From: Azolla caroliniana
Lineage: Eukaryota; Polypodiophyta
Reading direction: 5' to 3'
DNA length: 64,000 nt
NCBI GenBank assembly: GCA_043228905.1
Contig: JBHGNT010000010.1
Span: forward strand, 6,448,001-6,512,000
The notes under the pieces: model-generated
Seen by the model: the letters and a program-made list of their open reading frames with translations, nothing else
What the model was told of the DNA's origin: nothing
Databases searched by the model: none
Translations under genes and position numbers: made by a program
Part shown: piece by piece, positions 44,669 to 55,620 of the stretch
How the letters are laid out: every line of letters begins with the position of its first letter
How positions within the stretch are numbered: position 1 is the stretch's first letter

Positions 44669-47600
44669 GTCCAGCCAAAATAGGAGCCGTTTGGTTGGAC
44701 AGCCCTAGATCTGTGCAGCCCATTAGTGGTTCCATTCCCTCTAAGCAAGTTAGCAATGTGTTCGTAGCCCAAGTAACAGTTAGTACTAAAAGTACTCCTC
44801 TAGCACATGTCTTAGCACTTCTAGATTCTAGAGCTAATTCTTGCTTCATGGATAGGAAATTTGCCCAAGCTCATCAGATATCTCTCAGAAAACTCCCGTG
44901 TCCTGCCCTTGTAGTAGTCGTCGATGGTCGTCCCATTGCCTCAGGAAATATCATAGAAGAGTCAGACCCCGTTAATGTTGTCCTAGATAATCTAGCATGT
45001 GTCATATCATTTAATATAATTAGCATCCCAGAACACCCCATTGTCTTAGGATTACCATGGTTCGAATTACATAACCCAGACATAGATTGGCGGACAAGAG
45101 AAATCCGGCATTGAAAAGCCCGAGGGTCTACTCATGAGATTGCAATGATTTCACTACATCAGTTGCGTGAGGAAGGATGCAAGGAAGAAATGTTCCTCTT
45201 CGCAATATCAGTAAACCCCTCTAGCACCACTAAAGAGGATTCCACCGTTCAACTTCCAGAGAAGTATCATCAGTATGCCGATGTGTTTGATAAAGTACAA
45301 GCCAGTACGCTTCCTCACCATCGACCATATGATTGCCCCATCGATTTACAACCGGGGAAAGAGCCACCTTGGGGACCGATCTACAATTTGTCACCAACCG
45401 AACTGGAAGTCCTTCGAGCCTATATAGAGGAGAATTTGGAGAATGGTTTCATACGACATTCGAAATCTCCAGCCGGCACACCCATTTTCTTTGTCAAGAA
45501 AAAGGATGGCTCACTTCGGCTCGTTGTAGATTACCGTGGCTTGAATAAGGTTACAATCCAAAATAGGTATGCACTCCCCCTTATCTCAAGTCTTTTAGAA
45601 CGGATCAATGGTGCCAGGTTCTTCACGAAGATCGACTTACGGGGAGCCTATAACCTCGTACGGATCCGACCAGGAGATGAATGGAAGACCGCGTTCTGCA
45701 CCAGATATGGGCACTTCGAGTATACGGTCATGCCGTTCGGCCTCACTAATGCACCAACAGTCTTCCAGCACATGGCAAATGATATTTTCCGAGATCTCTT
45801 GGATGTGTGTCTAATCATCTATTTGGATGATCTACTGGTTTACTCGAAGACCCAAGAAGAGCATGATTCTCATGTACTGTTAGTACTAAAACGACTTCGA
45901 GAACATGGTCTCTATGCAAAGTTGGAAAAATGTAGTTTCGGGTGCAACCAGGTGGAATTTCTCGGCTATGTCATTTCCTCAGAAGGCATCTCCATGGACC
46001 CAGCTAAGGTCAAAACGGTGGTAGAATGGCAGACTCCGCGTTCGGTGCGGGATGTGCAATGCTTTCTAGGCTTTGCCAATTTTTACCGGAAGTTTATAAA
46101 GGAATACTCAAAGCTCGTTTTGCCTCTTACACAACTTACTAGGAAGGGACAATCGTTCGTTTGGTCTGAAGAAGCGGACATGGCTTTTGAGAATCTTAAA
46201 CAGGCATTTACATCGGCTCCGATTCTAGCTCACGTTGATCCAGAAAAACCATTCATCATTGAAGCGGACACATCGGATTTTGCATTGGGAAGCATTCTAT
46301 CACAACGAGGTAATGATGAAAAGCTACATCCTGTGGCTTTTCACTCACGCAAGTTTGACGCCGCCGAAATCAACTACGAAATTCATGATAAAGAGCTATT
46401 GGCTATAGTGGACTCTTTTATGCAATGGAGGCATTTTCTAGAGGGATCTTCTCATCAAGTCACTGTATTCAGTGACCACAAAAACCTCGCCTATTTTCAA
46501 GATGCTCGTGTGTTAAATCGACGTCAAGCTCGGTGGGCCCATTTTCTCACGCGTTTCGACTTCAAGATTACATATCGACCTGGGAAACATCAAGGGAAAG
46601 CAGATGCATTATCACGGCGTTCGTACCTAGCACCGCGTCTCGGCGAGCCAGCTTTTGATAACCAAAAGCAAGTAATCTTGGGACTGGCACGACTGCAAGC
46701 AACACAGGTCTTTGGCATGCCCATGGATTCCCAAGTTATCGATATCATATGTGCGGACCTAAAGACAGATGCTTTCGCCCAAGCTATACTAGCACAAATT
46801 GATCCCTCTCGAGCGTCATGTTCACAGCCGCAACCACCAGGTACGGACTATCGGCAATTCAAATACCATGATGGATTACTCTTCTTTAAAGAACTTTTGT
46901 ATGTTCCTAATGGTTCTTCCCGCCTTCAAGTAGTACAAAACTGTCATGACACATATACAACTGGGCATTTTGGTAGTACTAAAACATTAGATTTAGTACA
47001 ACGATCATTCTGGTGGCCCCGTATGCGACAATTTGTCGAAGATTTTGTTCGGACTTGTGACACATGCTGCAGAGCGAAAATGCCAAGGCATCATCCATAT
47101 GGTTTATTAGAACCATTACCAATTCCAAGCAAGCCGTGGCAATCCATTGCTCTAGACTTCATCACAGATCTTCCAGTCTCCAAGGGGTTCAATGCGATTC
47201 TAACAGTGGTAGATCGATATACGAAGATGGCTCATTTTTTGCCATGTACTAAGGAAATCTCCAATGAAGACACCGCCGAAATTGTCATGCGTGAAGTATG
47301 TCGGCATCATGGACTTCCCGATAGTATCGTCAGTGACTGTGGACCCCAGTTCGTGTCAAAATTCTGGAAGCACCTTTTTAAAATGCTCAAGGTCACTAGT
47401 AACCTCTCCTCCGGCTACCACCCACAAACCGACGGCCAAGCCGAACGAACAAATCAAACGCTGGAGTAGTACCTGTAGTGCTTTCTCAGCTATCATCAGG
47501 ATGACTGGGCAGATATTCTCCACTTCGCCGAATTTGCCTATAATAACTCTATCCACGCATCGACTAAAGTTACGCCATTTTATGCTTATACGGGATGTCA

Positions 47601-48201
47601 CCCCCAGTGGTGTGTACTTGAAACCCTAGAGGTGTCCACAAATCCTTGCGTGGAGGATCGTTTGGAGTGGTTCCGCAAGATACAAGCGGATTTATCTACT
47701 CATCTCCAACAAGCTTAGCAAACACACAAGGTTTATGCGGATTGTCATCGACTCCCATCCAGTTTTAACATTGGAGATCGGGTATGGTTACTCCGACGAC
47801 ACATCAAGACTACTCGCCCATGCGAGAAGTTGGATTATCGGCGATTAGGTCCTTTCCGTATCATAGGAAAGATTAATGATGTCGCTTTTCCTCTCGATCT
47901 ACCTCCACAACTTCGGATACATCCGGTATTTCATAGTTCTCTCCTTGAACCCTATCAAGAGAGCACCATCCGAGAACGTATTACATAGCCTCCACCCCCG
48001 ATCGAGCTTGAAGATGGACCTGAGTACGAGGTTGCCGCCATCCTTGATTCCAAGATTGTTTGCAACAAGCTCTACTATCTAGTCGATTGGCCAGGATATA
48101 GTCCCAGTGAGCGTACTTGGGAACCGATAGAGAATGTCACCAATGCTCATGCACTTCTTGAAGACTTCCATCATCAATATCTAGACAAACCGGGTCCTTA
48201 A
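44659..48201 (+). pseudogene. chromovirus pol: protease, RT, RNase H, integrase, chromodomain
   Basis: One frame, in -1 phase to gag, broken only by stops at 45112 (TGA), 47467, 47716 and 47986 (TAG); no frameshift is seen. Protease: LLDSRANSCFMD, where DSGA is expected, so the active-site glycine is changed. RT: VKKKDGSLRLVVDYRGLN, FGLTNAPTVFQ and catalytic YLDD. RNase H: DTSDFALGSILSQ, DKELLAIV, DHKNLAYF and GKADALSRR. Integrase: HHCC (H...H, CDTCCRAK), DFITDLP, DCGPQF and YHPQTDGQAERTNQ. Chromodomain: 48022-48180, with YLVDWPGYSPSERTWEP. Chromodomains bind methylated histone H3 and guide integration to heterochromatin. Confidence 0.92.
48022..48180 (+). other. chromodomain of the chromovirus
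   Basis: About 53 residues: EYEVAAILDSK, then YYLVDWPGYSPSERTWEP, then a C-terminal helix ALLEDFHHQY. The aromatic cage positions Y, W and W/Y appear kept. Confidence 0.85.
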
Positions 48202-48244
48202 TCCAAAACGACTCGTTACACTCGTCGTTTTAAAGGGGGGATAG

Positions 48245-48677
48245 TGTCATGATATGGCAAGACTCGAACCCATGACTTTATGCTACATGGGTCGAGCTCT
48301 TCACCATTAGACTATACATTGTAATGCGTAGAATATTATTTTCATTTATGTTTTATTATAGAAAATTGATGTATATTCCAGATTTCTCTGGAACATTCTA
48401 GAAACTTCAGGAGTATTCCTTAGAACACTATAAAAGGAGGCACGAGGCATTATTTCGAACCAAATCGGTTCAACGCCAGTCTTAAGCCTCCTAGCTACTA
48501 CTGTACATTCTCTTCACATAATATATATCTTTTCTTATCATCTCTCTCTCTCTCTCTCGATCTGTCTCTCCCTCCCTCTCACTCACTCTTTCCTTCTCTC
48601 GAGAGTTCTTCACCTCTCTTAGTACTAATACTTCTTTTAGTACTAATTCCTTCTCTGTCTTAGTATTGTTCCTGACA
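48245..48677 (+). repeat. 3' LTR of the chromovirus
   Basis: It starts TGTCATGATATGG after the polypurine tract TTTAAAGGGGGGATAG (48229-48244), and ends GTTCCTGACA. TATA box TATAAAAGG at 48429. 433 bp. U3 contains a tRNA-like module on the minus strand. Confidence 0.9.
48255..48322 (-). other. tRNA-like module in the chromovirus LTR
   Basis: On the minus strand TAGTCTAATGGTGAAGAGC (A-box/D-arm form) is followed 44 nt from its start by GGTTCGAGTCT, a canonical B-box. A hairpin ACCCATG/CATGGGT lies between and partly competes with a cloverleaf. The acceptor stem does not pair well. The 5' LTR has lost this part. Confidence 0.6.
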
Positions 48678-49517
48678 ATAGTGCCAGATAAAGTCATATT
48701 GTTTCTACAAGCTACTAATATTAAAGACAGGAAGGACTTGGGAATGCTTTTAGAAGATCAGAATAGTCCAAGTGGACTTACCGAAGACTGGGAGGAGGTG
48801 AAAAGGGCGTGCGCCCATTTCTGCAAAAGAAAGTTATGGTTTATGGAGTTGCCCGACAGAAATGATGAAGAAATAGGGAACGAGTCAGGAGAAAAGAAAG
48901 TAGAAGAATCACTCTTACACGAATTGGTGAAAGGCATGAAAGACTTCTCGATCAAAGTGACGAAGCTAGAATCAGGACAAAGCTCGACTTCATCAAGGCA
49001 GGGAGGTGGAATGGTCCGAAGGTGTATGTGGTGTGATAGTAACGACCACCAGAAGAAAGATTGTCAAGAGCATAGGGATGTGCTTAATCATAATAAAATC
49101 TACCATCAAGAGGGCAAGATTCACTCGACCGAGACTCGACAACCACTTCAACTCAACTTCGAGCAAGGAGGAATGAAAAAGCTAATGGAATATCCCGAGA
49201 GAGAAACGACTCAAGCGATACAATCCGTGGCAACCTTAGGGTTGCACGTAGAAGACTCATATAGTGGATCTGGCTTTTGGCAAGATGTGATGGATTATGC
49301 AAGAAAAGGGAAGGTTCGAGTGGATGAATTAAAAAGAGCGGGAGATGAAATACGCAACTTCACTGGATGGAATGATCCAGTAGACGCGCTATCAGCATTC
49401 GCCCAAGTGAATGCACAAGATGTGCTAGTGGAAGAGAAGCGGAAGAGAGCTGAGGAAGCTGATCCGACAAAGAGACATGAGACACGAGAACAGAAGAGAA
49501 GGGAGATTAACTTTTGA
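48678..49517 (+). pseudogene. Element B gag, C-terminal half with zinc knuckle
   Basis: Starts in frame after the chromovirus (VPDKVILFL; GLTEDWEEVKRAC), matching element A gag from about 478. It has a CCHC knuckle CMWCDSNDHQKKDC (about 49025) and a charged C-terminus. It ends where the inverted segment begins. Confidence 0.8.
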
Positions 49518-49603
49518 GAGCGAGTTGAAATTGATCATATCCAGAATAAAGGTCTCCCATTGAATATATAGCTCTTCCTACAAACATCTCAGCAAACTCA
49601 TCC
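49511..49603 (-). repeat. inverted-repeat arm flanking the inversion (left)
   Basis: About 92 bp, inverted copy of about 50387-50479, nearly identical (one clear difference: ctcgctc against cttgctc). It covers the RT residues around MGDLYSGYDQFQ. Confidence 0.9.
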
Positions 49604-50383
49604 ACAATTGGCCCTACTCCCGAGTTTCGGATTGTTACCTTATTCATGGGTTGCATATCTTGGATAAATCGGAGTCGCCCATCTTTCTTTAACACAGTGA
49701 ACCATCGACTCGAGTAAGGAGCGTTCGATGGTTCCAAGATACCCATCCTTATCTTTTCTTTCAAAAGTTCTAATAGTTGAGGGATTCTAGCCCTAGGCAT
49801 GGGTATTGGCTTAAAGTTCCATGGAATATGAGGAATAGTGAATATAACCATGGGCTCTACAATTTCTGGATCCACACACCCTATTTCCTCAGGTTGGAAT
49901 GCGAACGCCTTTCCATGCCTTTTTAACATCTCCCTGAATTTCTTTTCTTCAGAAGGTAATAGGAAGTCACCCCCTCCTATTTTCATCCCTTGTATTGTTT
50001 CCGGAGTAAGCAAATGTCCCACCTTTTGTGGGTCTCTAATCATTGTCTCTGTTTGTGGCTGCTTCTTTGATTGCTTTTTCACTATCCCCTGGAAGTGGAG
50101 CAGCAATAGGACGAACCTTCTTCTCCATTGTCTTGTACTTTGTTAGTACATGTGCTTCATGATCCTTTCGAGCAACTTCTTCGATGACCTCGTACATCTT
50201 GATTGAATGGACAGGAACTTGGATTTCGTTGTCTTCTTCCATTGCTTCCAAATGAGTTATTGTATCTTCAAAACTTAATTCTTGAAACATATCTTGAATT
50301 TCTTCATCATCATCTATTAATCCATAACACTTAAAGTACTCGAAAGCATTTTGTATTTTATTATTATTTACTTTTAGTATTCT
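49511..50383 (-). pseudogene. inverted segment of element B pol (linker and RT N-terminus)
   Basis: On the minus strand it encodes a linker (HLEAMEEDNEIQVPVHSIK), then an RT N-terminus: FKPIPMPRARIPQLLELLKE, LKKDGRLRFIQDMQPMNKV, then MGDLYSGYDQFQLALKS. That last part is repeated on the plus strand at 50384, where RT continues. The gene order only makes sense if this segment was inverted after insertion of element B. A frameshift lies near 50040-50106. Confidence 0.9.
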
Positions 50384-51464
50384 GGATGAGTTTGCTGAGA
50401 TGTTTGTAGGAAGAGCTATATATTCAATGGGAGACCTTTATTCTGGATATGATCAATTTCAACTTGCTCTCAAAAGTCGAGATATAACTTCTATCAAGAC
50501 ACCTATAGGGTTAGTACGGATGTGCACCTTGCCGCAAGGAGCGACCAACTCAGTGGCGCATATGATGAATGGAATGAACAAGGTACTTCATGATTTTATT
50601 GCTCATATTACAATGCCTTTTCTAGATGATGTTCCAATTAAGGGATGCAAGGAGGAAGAGAGGAACGAGGAATTGGATGAAAGTGGTTGCCATCAATTTG
50701 TTGCTGATGATATCAAGGATTGTGAGAAGGTGCTATCAAGGATGGAAGAAGTGCATTTGACCTTATCAGGAGTGAAGTCAATATTTGGGGCAAAAGAGAT
50801 ATTAATAGTTGGTCATATGTGTGGCCCATATGGGAGAAAGCCATCCCCAACCAAGGTCAATGCAATTCAAAATATGCAAGAGGAATGTACATCCATCTCA
50901 GAAGTACGAAGGTTTCTGGGGGTATGTGTTTTTTACTGTAAATGGATTCCGCATTATGCCCATTTATCTAAACCTTTATATAGACTCCTAAGAAAAGGAG
51001 AGATATTTGAATGGAGTGAAGAGCATTCAGAGGTAATGAAGAAATTGAAGTACTACTTAGCACAAGCTCCACCATTAAAGCAACCTGACTACACCCGACC
51101 CATATATCTCACAGTAGACTCTAGTCCCATTGGAATTGGATGGGTGATAAGCCAACAAGATGGGGAAGAAAGGTATCCAATCCGATTCGGAGCAAAGGTT
51201 CTTAGTGGTCGACAAAGAAAATATGCACAGGTGAAAAGAGAGCTATGGGGGATAATAACAACAGTAAGGACAGACAAAGATTACTTAATTGGTGTTGAAG
51301 TAATAATAGAAATAGATTGTTTGCCTATTCTTGGTATCATAGCTAATTGTGATATTCCAGATCAAGCCATGTTAAGATGGTGTATCTATATTAGATCAGT
51401 CAACCCTGAAGTTCGACATATCTCTGGGAATAGAAATGCAGTAGCAGATATGTTATCAAGATGA
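50384..51464 (+). pseudogene. Element B RT core and RNase H
   Basis: Plus strand, 354-aa frame: MGDLYSGYDQFQLALKS, TLPQGATNSVAHMMNGM, catalytic region FLDDVPIKG (F/YxDD), VRRFLGVCVFYCKWIPHY, RNase H with LTVDSSPIGIGWVISQQDG, then HISGNRNAVADMLSR. It ends at a TGA after which the same frame continues to 51878. The YxDD pair is kept. Confidence 0.88.
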
Positions 51465-52934
51465 AGGTATGAGGAAGAGGAGATTCCAGACTCGGACGAT
51501 GAGGACAAAAAACAAACAGTCCTTACCACAAGCATTACCCGGGAAGGAGGAATGCAGTTTCTAGAAGAGGAGTATGAAGAAGAATTCAAGGAAATAGGGA
51601 AATACCTACAAACCCCTGACAAGTACAAAGGTCGATCTGGAAAAGAGTTCACACAGTTTCGCAAGAAAGCCCATAAGTTCTTCCTGCATGAAGGATATCT
51701 ATGGCGAAATCCGAAAACCAAGACTGGAAACCCGCAAAGAGTAATAGGTTCTGCAGGGCAAAGAAAGGAGATAATCAGAGAGCTGCATGACAAAGAATGG
51801 GCTGGCATCGAGGAGTGTGGGCCACTTTCAGTAAGATTAAAGAACGATTTTGGTGGCCTTGATACTATGAGAAAATAAAAAAGTATGTGGAAACTTGTCC
51901 CACTTGTCAATATTATTCAAACGTAAAATTTTGTGATGAATTACACCCAACATTACAAGTGGATGATAGATTTGGTAACAATGCCACTTGGAGTAGGACA
52001 AAAGAGATACTTGGTTCTTGCTAGAGAAGATCTAACAAATCAAGTGGAAGGTCGTTCATTGCGAACAAAAGGGACATTAGGAGTGTGTCAATTCATCTTG
52101 GAGGACATTGTTTGTAGATATGGATGTATTGGGAAGATAGTGGCAGATAGGGGAGAACTCAATTCTGCGGAAGCTCAAGATTTTTTCGACAAAATAGGAA
52201 TTTGGCTTTCTTTGACAACGGCGTACAATCCAGAAGCTAATGGAAAGGTAGAAAGGGGACATGGGCCAATAGTCAAAGCTTTGACAAAGGCATGTAGAGG
52301 ACGGGTCAGTGATTGGCCAAAAACCTTACCCTATGCACTATGGGCTGATAGGACAACTCACAACACTGTTACTGGATATATGCCTGCAGAATTAATCACA
52401 GGACAGAAGCCAATAATGCCAATTGAAGAAAAGATAACTACATGGGTTGTGTTGCCTTGGGAATCGGAAATGAGTAGGGAAGATTTACTTGCGGTTCGAA
52501 TACGACAACTTCAATCAAGGACAGAAGACATAGAAAAAGCAGCTACTAGATTGAAAGAGGCAAGAATCAAGAATAAGGACAAATTTGACAAGATGAAAAG
52601 AATACGACCAAGAAAGGTGCAAGAGGGAGATTGGGTATTAGTATATGATAATAGCCTAGATAATCAATACAGTACTATTCGGAAGTTTGCAAAAAGATGG
52701 TTTGGACCTTATGAAGTTAGGAAAATAACAGATAAAGCCACATATTTCTTCAATGAATTAGATGGGACAGAAATTCGTATCCCAATTGCAGGAAAAAGGA
52801 TTAAAATATTTAAAAGGAGGGAGTCATTAGAGCCTGAATTTTATGAAGAAGTAGAAGAACTAAAAGAATCGGAAGAAGTGTTGGATGAACTCTGCACAAC
52901 CAATGTGCAAGTTCAGAGGGGGTGGGTGTCGTGA
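51465..52934 (+). pseudogene. Element B integrase
   Basis: An N-terminal region (FRKKAHKFFLHEGYLWR), an HHCC zinc-binding part with ETCPTCQYYSN reached through a frameshift near 51845, then the core from 51936: HYKWMIDLVTMPLGVGQKR, VADRGELNSAEAQDFF, AYNPEANGKVERGHGPIV (catalytic D, D, E spacing present). The C-terminal tail WVLVYDNSLDNQ to GKRIKIFKRR is shared with element C. The long core frame 51933-52934 is intact. It ends just inside the 3' LTR. Confidence 0.88.
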
Positions 52935-53850
52935 AGAATGTGCTTCAGGATATAAAAATGAGCTTAAATGTTGTATTTAATAATATTTGAGAGACTTGAA
53001 CCCACATCCTTATATACGATGTACAATGTACATACCACTAGGCTAGGCTATTTATTTGTAAAAATGTGTAATAAATGTGCTTCATGATATAAGAATGAAG
53101 CTATATATTGTATTAAGTAAAATTGAGGGACTTGAACCCTCAACCTTGTATACCAAGCACCAAGCATACACCACTAAGCTAGGTCAATTATTTTAGAATG
53201 CATTTTCATCATTATACTTATCCCATATCTATTTTCATACATAGCCATCATTCATCACATGCAATGCATGTGCGCCAAATGGCGATCATGCATTACATGT
53301 AACTTATGCATTGCATGCATGCCATGCTCCCATACATTACCATATGCATGACAACACTTATATAAAGAGGGGCAAGGAAAACAAGAGGGAATCAAGAAGA
53401 GAGAGTGAGAAAATAATACAATCAAGTAAAGAAGACTAGCTCATTGGGTGGAGAACCTCTCGTTTCGAAGTTGAGGTCGTGGCTTCAAATCAAGGGTCGG
53501 TAGAGAATGTGTTCAGTTTGCGATCAAGGATTGTAAAGTTGGTAAAATATTGTCTTTTTAATATACATCATGTTTATATCAAATACTCTTGCTTCTTGAT
53601 TCATACTTTGTCTCAATCTTCCTTCTTAAATCATATTTTGTCTCTATCTTGCTTCTTGAATCATATATTATCTCTATCTTCTATCTATTCTCGTCTCTCT
53701 CTCACACACATTACTCGTAACTCTTCTTCTTGCTACTCTTAACCTTTCTAACATCACCATACACCCCCCCTTATTAAAAATTAAGTTTCTTTAACTCCCC
53801 TTAACCTTAGTCCCTGCGACTTCGCCGCACGAACCATAACTACCCCGACA
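52927..53850 (+). repeat. 3' LTR of element B
   Basis: It begins TGTCGTGAAGAATG after the polypurine tract GAGGGGGTGGG and ends CCCCGACA. Same layout as the 5' LTR (ATGCAT cluster, TATA box, three tRNA-like modules), with an extra tandem expansion of CTTGCTTCTTGAATCATA-like units near 53585-53670. The flank is ACGC. Confidence 0.9.
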
Positions 53851-53854
53851 ACGC

Positions 53855-55620
53855 TCCTGAATGAAGTGATAGTGCACTTCGATATGCTTTGTGCATGCGT
53901 GGAACACTGGGTTCTGAGCCAAATAAATACTGCTCATGTTGTTGCAGTAAAGGGGAGTCGGATCCTTGATGGGAACGCCCAGATCCTTCAAAATCCTCTT
54001 AAGCCATACGACTTCATATGCAGCTATGGCTGCACCCCTGTATTCCGCTTCCGTACTCGAAAGAGCGACGGTAGGTTGCTTTTTGCTACTGCACGAAATC
54101 GTTCCGCTGCCGAGGGAGAAGACGAATCCGGAGGTCGATCGTCGATCTGCTTTGTAGCTAGCCCAATCCACGTCCGTGTATCCTTCGAGTCGTATTGGTG
54201 TGGTCGATTTGTAGAGAATGTTGTAATCCATTGTTCCGCTCACATATTGTAATTCTCGCTTAGCACAATTGAAATGATTATCTCACGGAGTTTGCATGAA
54301 TTGGCTAAGGAGTCCGACCGGATAGCTAAGGTCAGGTCGTGTGATCATGAGATAGATGAGACTCCCGATCAGTTGTCGATATTGAGTCGGATCGCACTCA
54401 TTCGTGCCGGAGTCGGCATCTAGTTTGAGGTTTCTATCGAGAGGCGTAGCGATCGATTTGCACTCCTTCATCCCGAACTTGTATAACAAGTTGAGAATGT
54501 AGTGCCATTGAGAGATCATAATGTCGGCCGGATTCCGAATCACCTCAATTCCTAGGAAGTAGTGTAGCTCCTTCATGTCCGTCATCTCGAATTTGTTGGA
54601 GAGGAGGGACTTCACCTTGTTGATGTCGACTAAATGCTCACCTCCAATAACGAGATCATTCACGTATAGAATGATGACAATTGGGCTTTTAGACTCGTTT
54701 CATACATAGAGGGAGTTGTCGGATTTCGACATTCGAAAGCCGATTTGATGAAGATATTGCGTAATCTTCAAATGCCAAGCATGTGGTGCTTGCTTGAGGC
54801 CGTAGAGAGGCTTCTTGAGTCGACATACAGCTTTCGGATGGATGTTGGATTCGAAGTTGGGTGGTTGAACCCTATACACCTCCTCTTTCAATTCACCTTG
54901 AAGAAAGGCGTTCTTTACGTCCATTTGGTGAAGGTGCCACCCTTTCGCCGCTGCAAGTGCGATCACGGTCCACACAGTTGTCATCTTTGCCACCGGGGCA
55001 AAGGTCTCTTCGTAGTCAACTCCATGTGTTTGTGCATATCCTTTCGCTACAATTCGAGCTTAGTAGCAATTGACGGAGCCATCGACATTATACTTCACCT
55101 TGTAGATCCATTTGCAGCCTATCACCTTCTTGTACGGTGAGTGGGGAACGATATCCCATGTGTCGTTCTTGCGTAGTGCACACATCTCCTCGTTCATTGC
55201 TTCGATCCATCGCGGGTCCTTTGCGGCTCCGGAAAAGGTTTCCAGCTCCCATACTGTTGCGACCTTCATCATAAAGGCGTAATGGTATGCCATATACTCA
55301 TCGTAGCCGAAGCGGCTTACGAGGTTCTTTTCATGGGTGGATCGGCGTAGCTTCTCGTTTGCGGATTCTAAGGCTTTCTTCACTCCATTTGTCCGGATGT
55401 CAAGGCCTTCGAACTCACTATCGAGGGAGTGAGTCGATTCGTTGCCATCGAAATGAGCGTCTTCATACTCTGGCATTTTGGCCTTCCCTTTGTCCATCTT
55501 CGGACTCGGCCGAGATGTGCTTTGATCGCTTGGGGGCTCTTGTGGCCCACTAAGCCTTGTTCTTCGAACATGCGCGTGAGTGGATCTTAGGCTTCTATCT
55601 CTATTTCGGAGGAATCCGGT
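53855..55620 (-). pseudogene. Copia D RT-RNase H body
   Basis: Minus strand, read from 55620: a Ser/Arg-rich linker, WIEAMNEEMCALRKNDTW, VIGCKWIYKVKYN, GVDYEETFAPVAKM, YGLKQAPHAWHLKI, then YVNDLVIGG, where YVDD is expected, so one catalytic aspartate is replaced. Next come LHYFLGIEVIRN, PDLSYPVGLLSQFM, then RNase H STSGFVFSLGSG, STEAEYRGA and KHIEVHYHF. Single stops at about 55071, 54697 and 54283 separate long same-frame pieces. Element B cuts it at 53854, and solo LTR F cuts its upstream linker at 55621. Closest to Copia J. Confidence 0.88.

Larger units (their letters stand above)
43171..48677 (+). mobile_element. chromodomain Gypsy (Tcn1-like chromovirus) inside element B
   Basis: Plus strand: truncated 5' LTR, gag, overlapping pol in the -1 frame, C-terminal chromodomain, polypurine tract and full 3' LTR. 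Removing it restores the gag of element B. The RT and integrase (YNLSPTELEVLRAYIEENL; FWKHLFKMLK; HPQTDGQAERTNQ) look closer to fungal chromoviruses than to the common CRM, Tekay, Reina or Galadriel groups of flowering plants. Such Tcn1-like elements are, to my knowledge, reported from mosses and lycophytes. A phylogeny would be needed to confirm the clade. Confidence 0.85.
41822..53850 (+). mobile_element. Gypsy element B, autonomous type, with nested chromovirus
   Basis: Plus strand. Complete in outline: two LTRs (861 and 924 bp), PBS, gag, pol with RT, RNase H and integrase, and polypurine tract. Flanked by a perfect 4-bp TSD, ACGC. A chromovirus (43171-48677) splits gag, and part of pol is inverted (49511-50383). 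The integrase is of the type I know from fungal and oomycete Gypsy elements, not the usual seed-plant lineages. It is the fullest member of the A/B/C/F family here. Confidence 0.9.
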
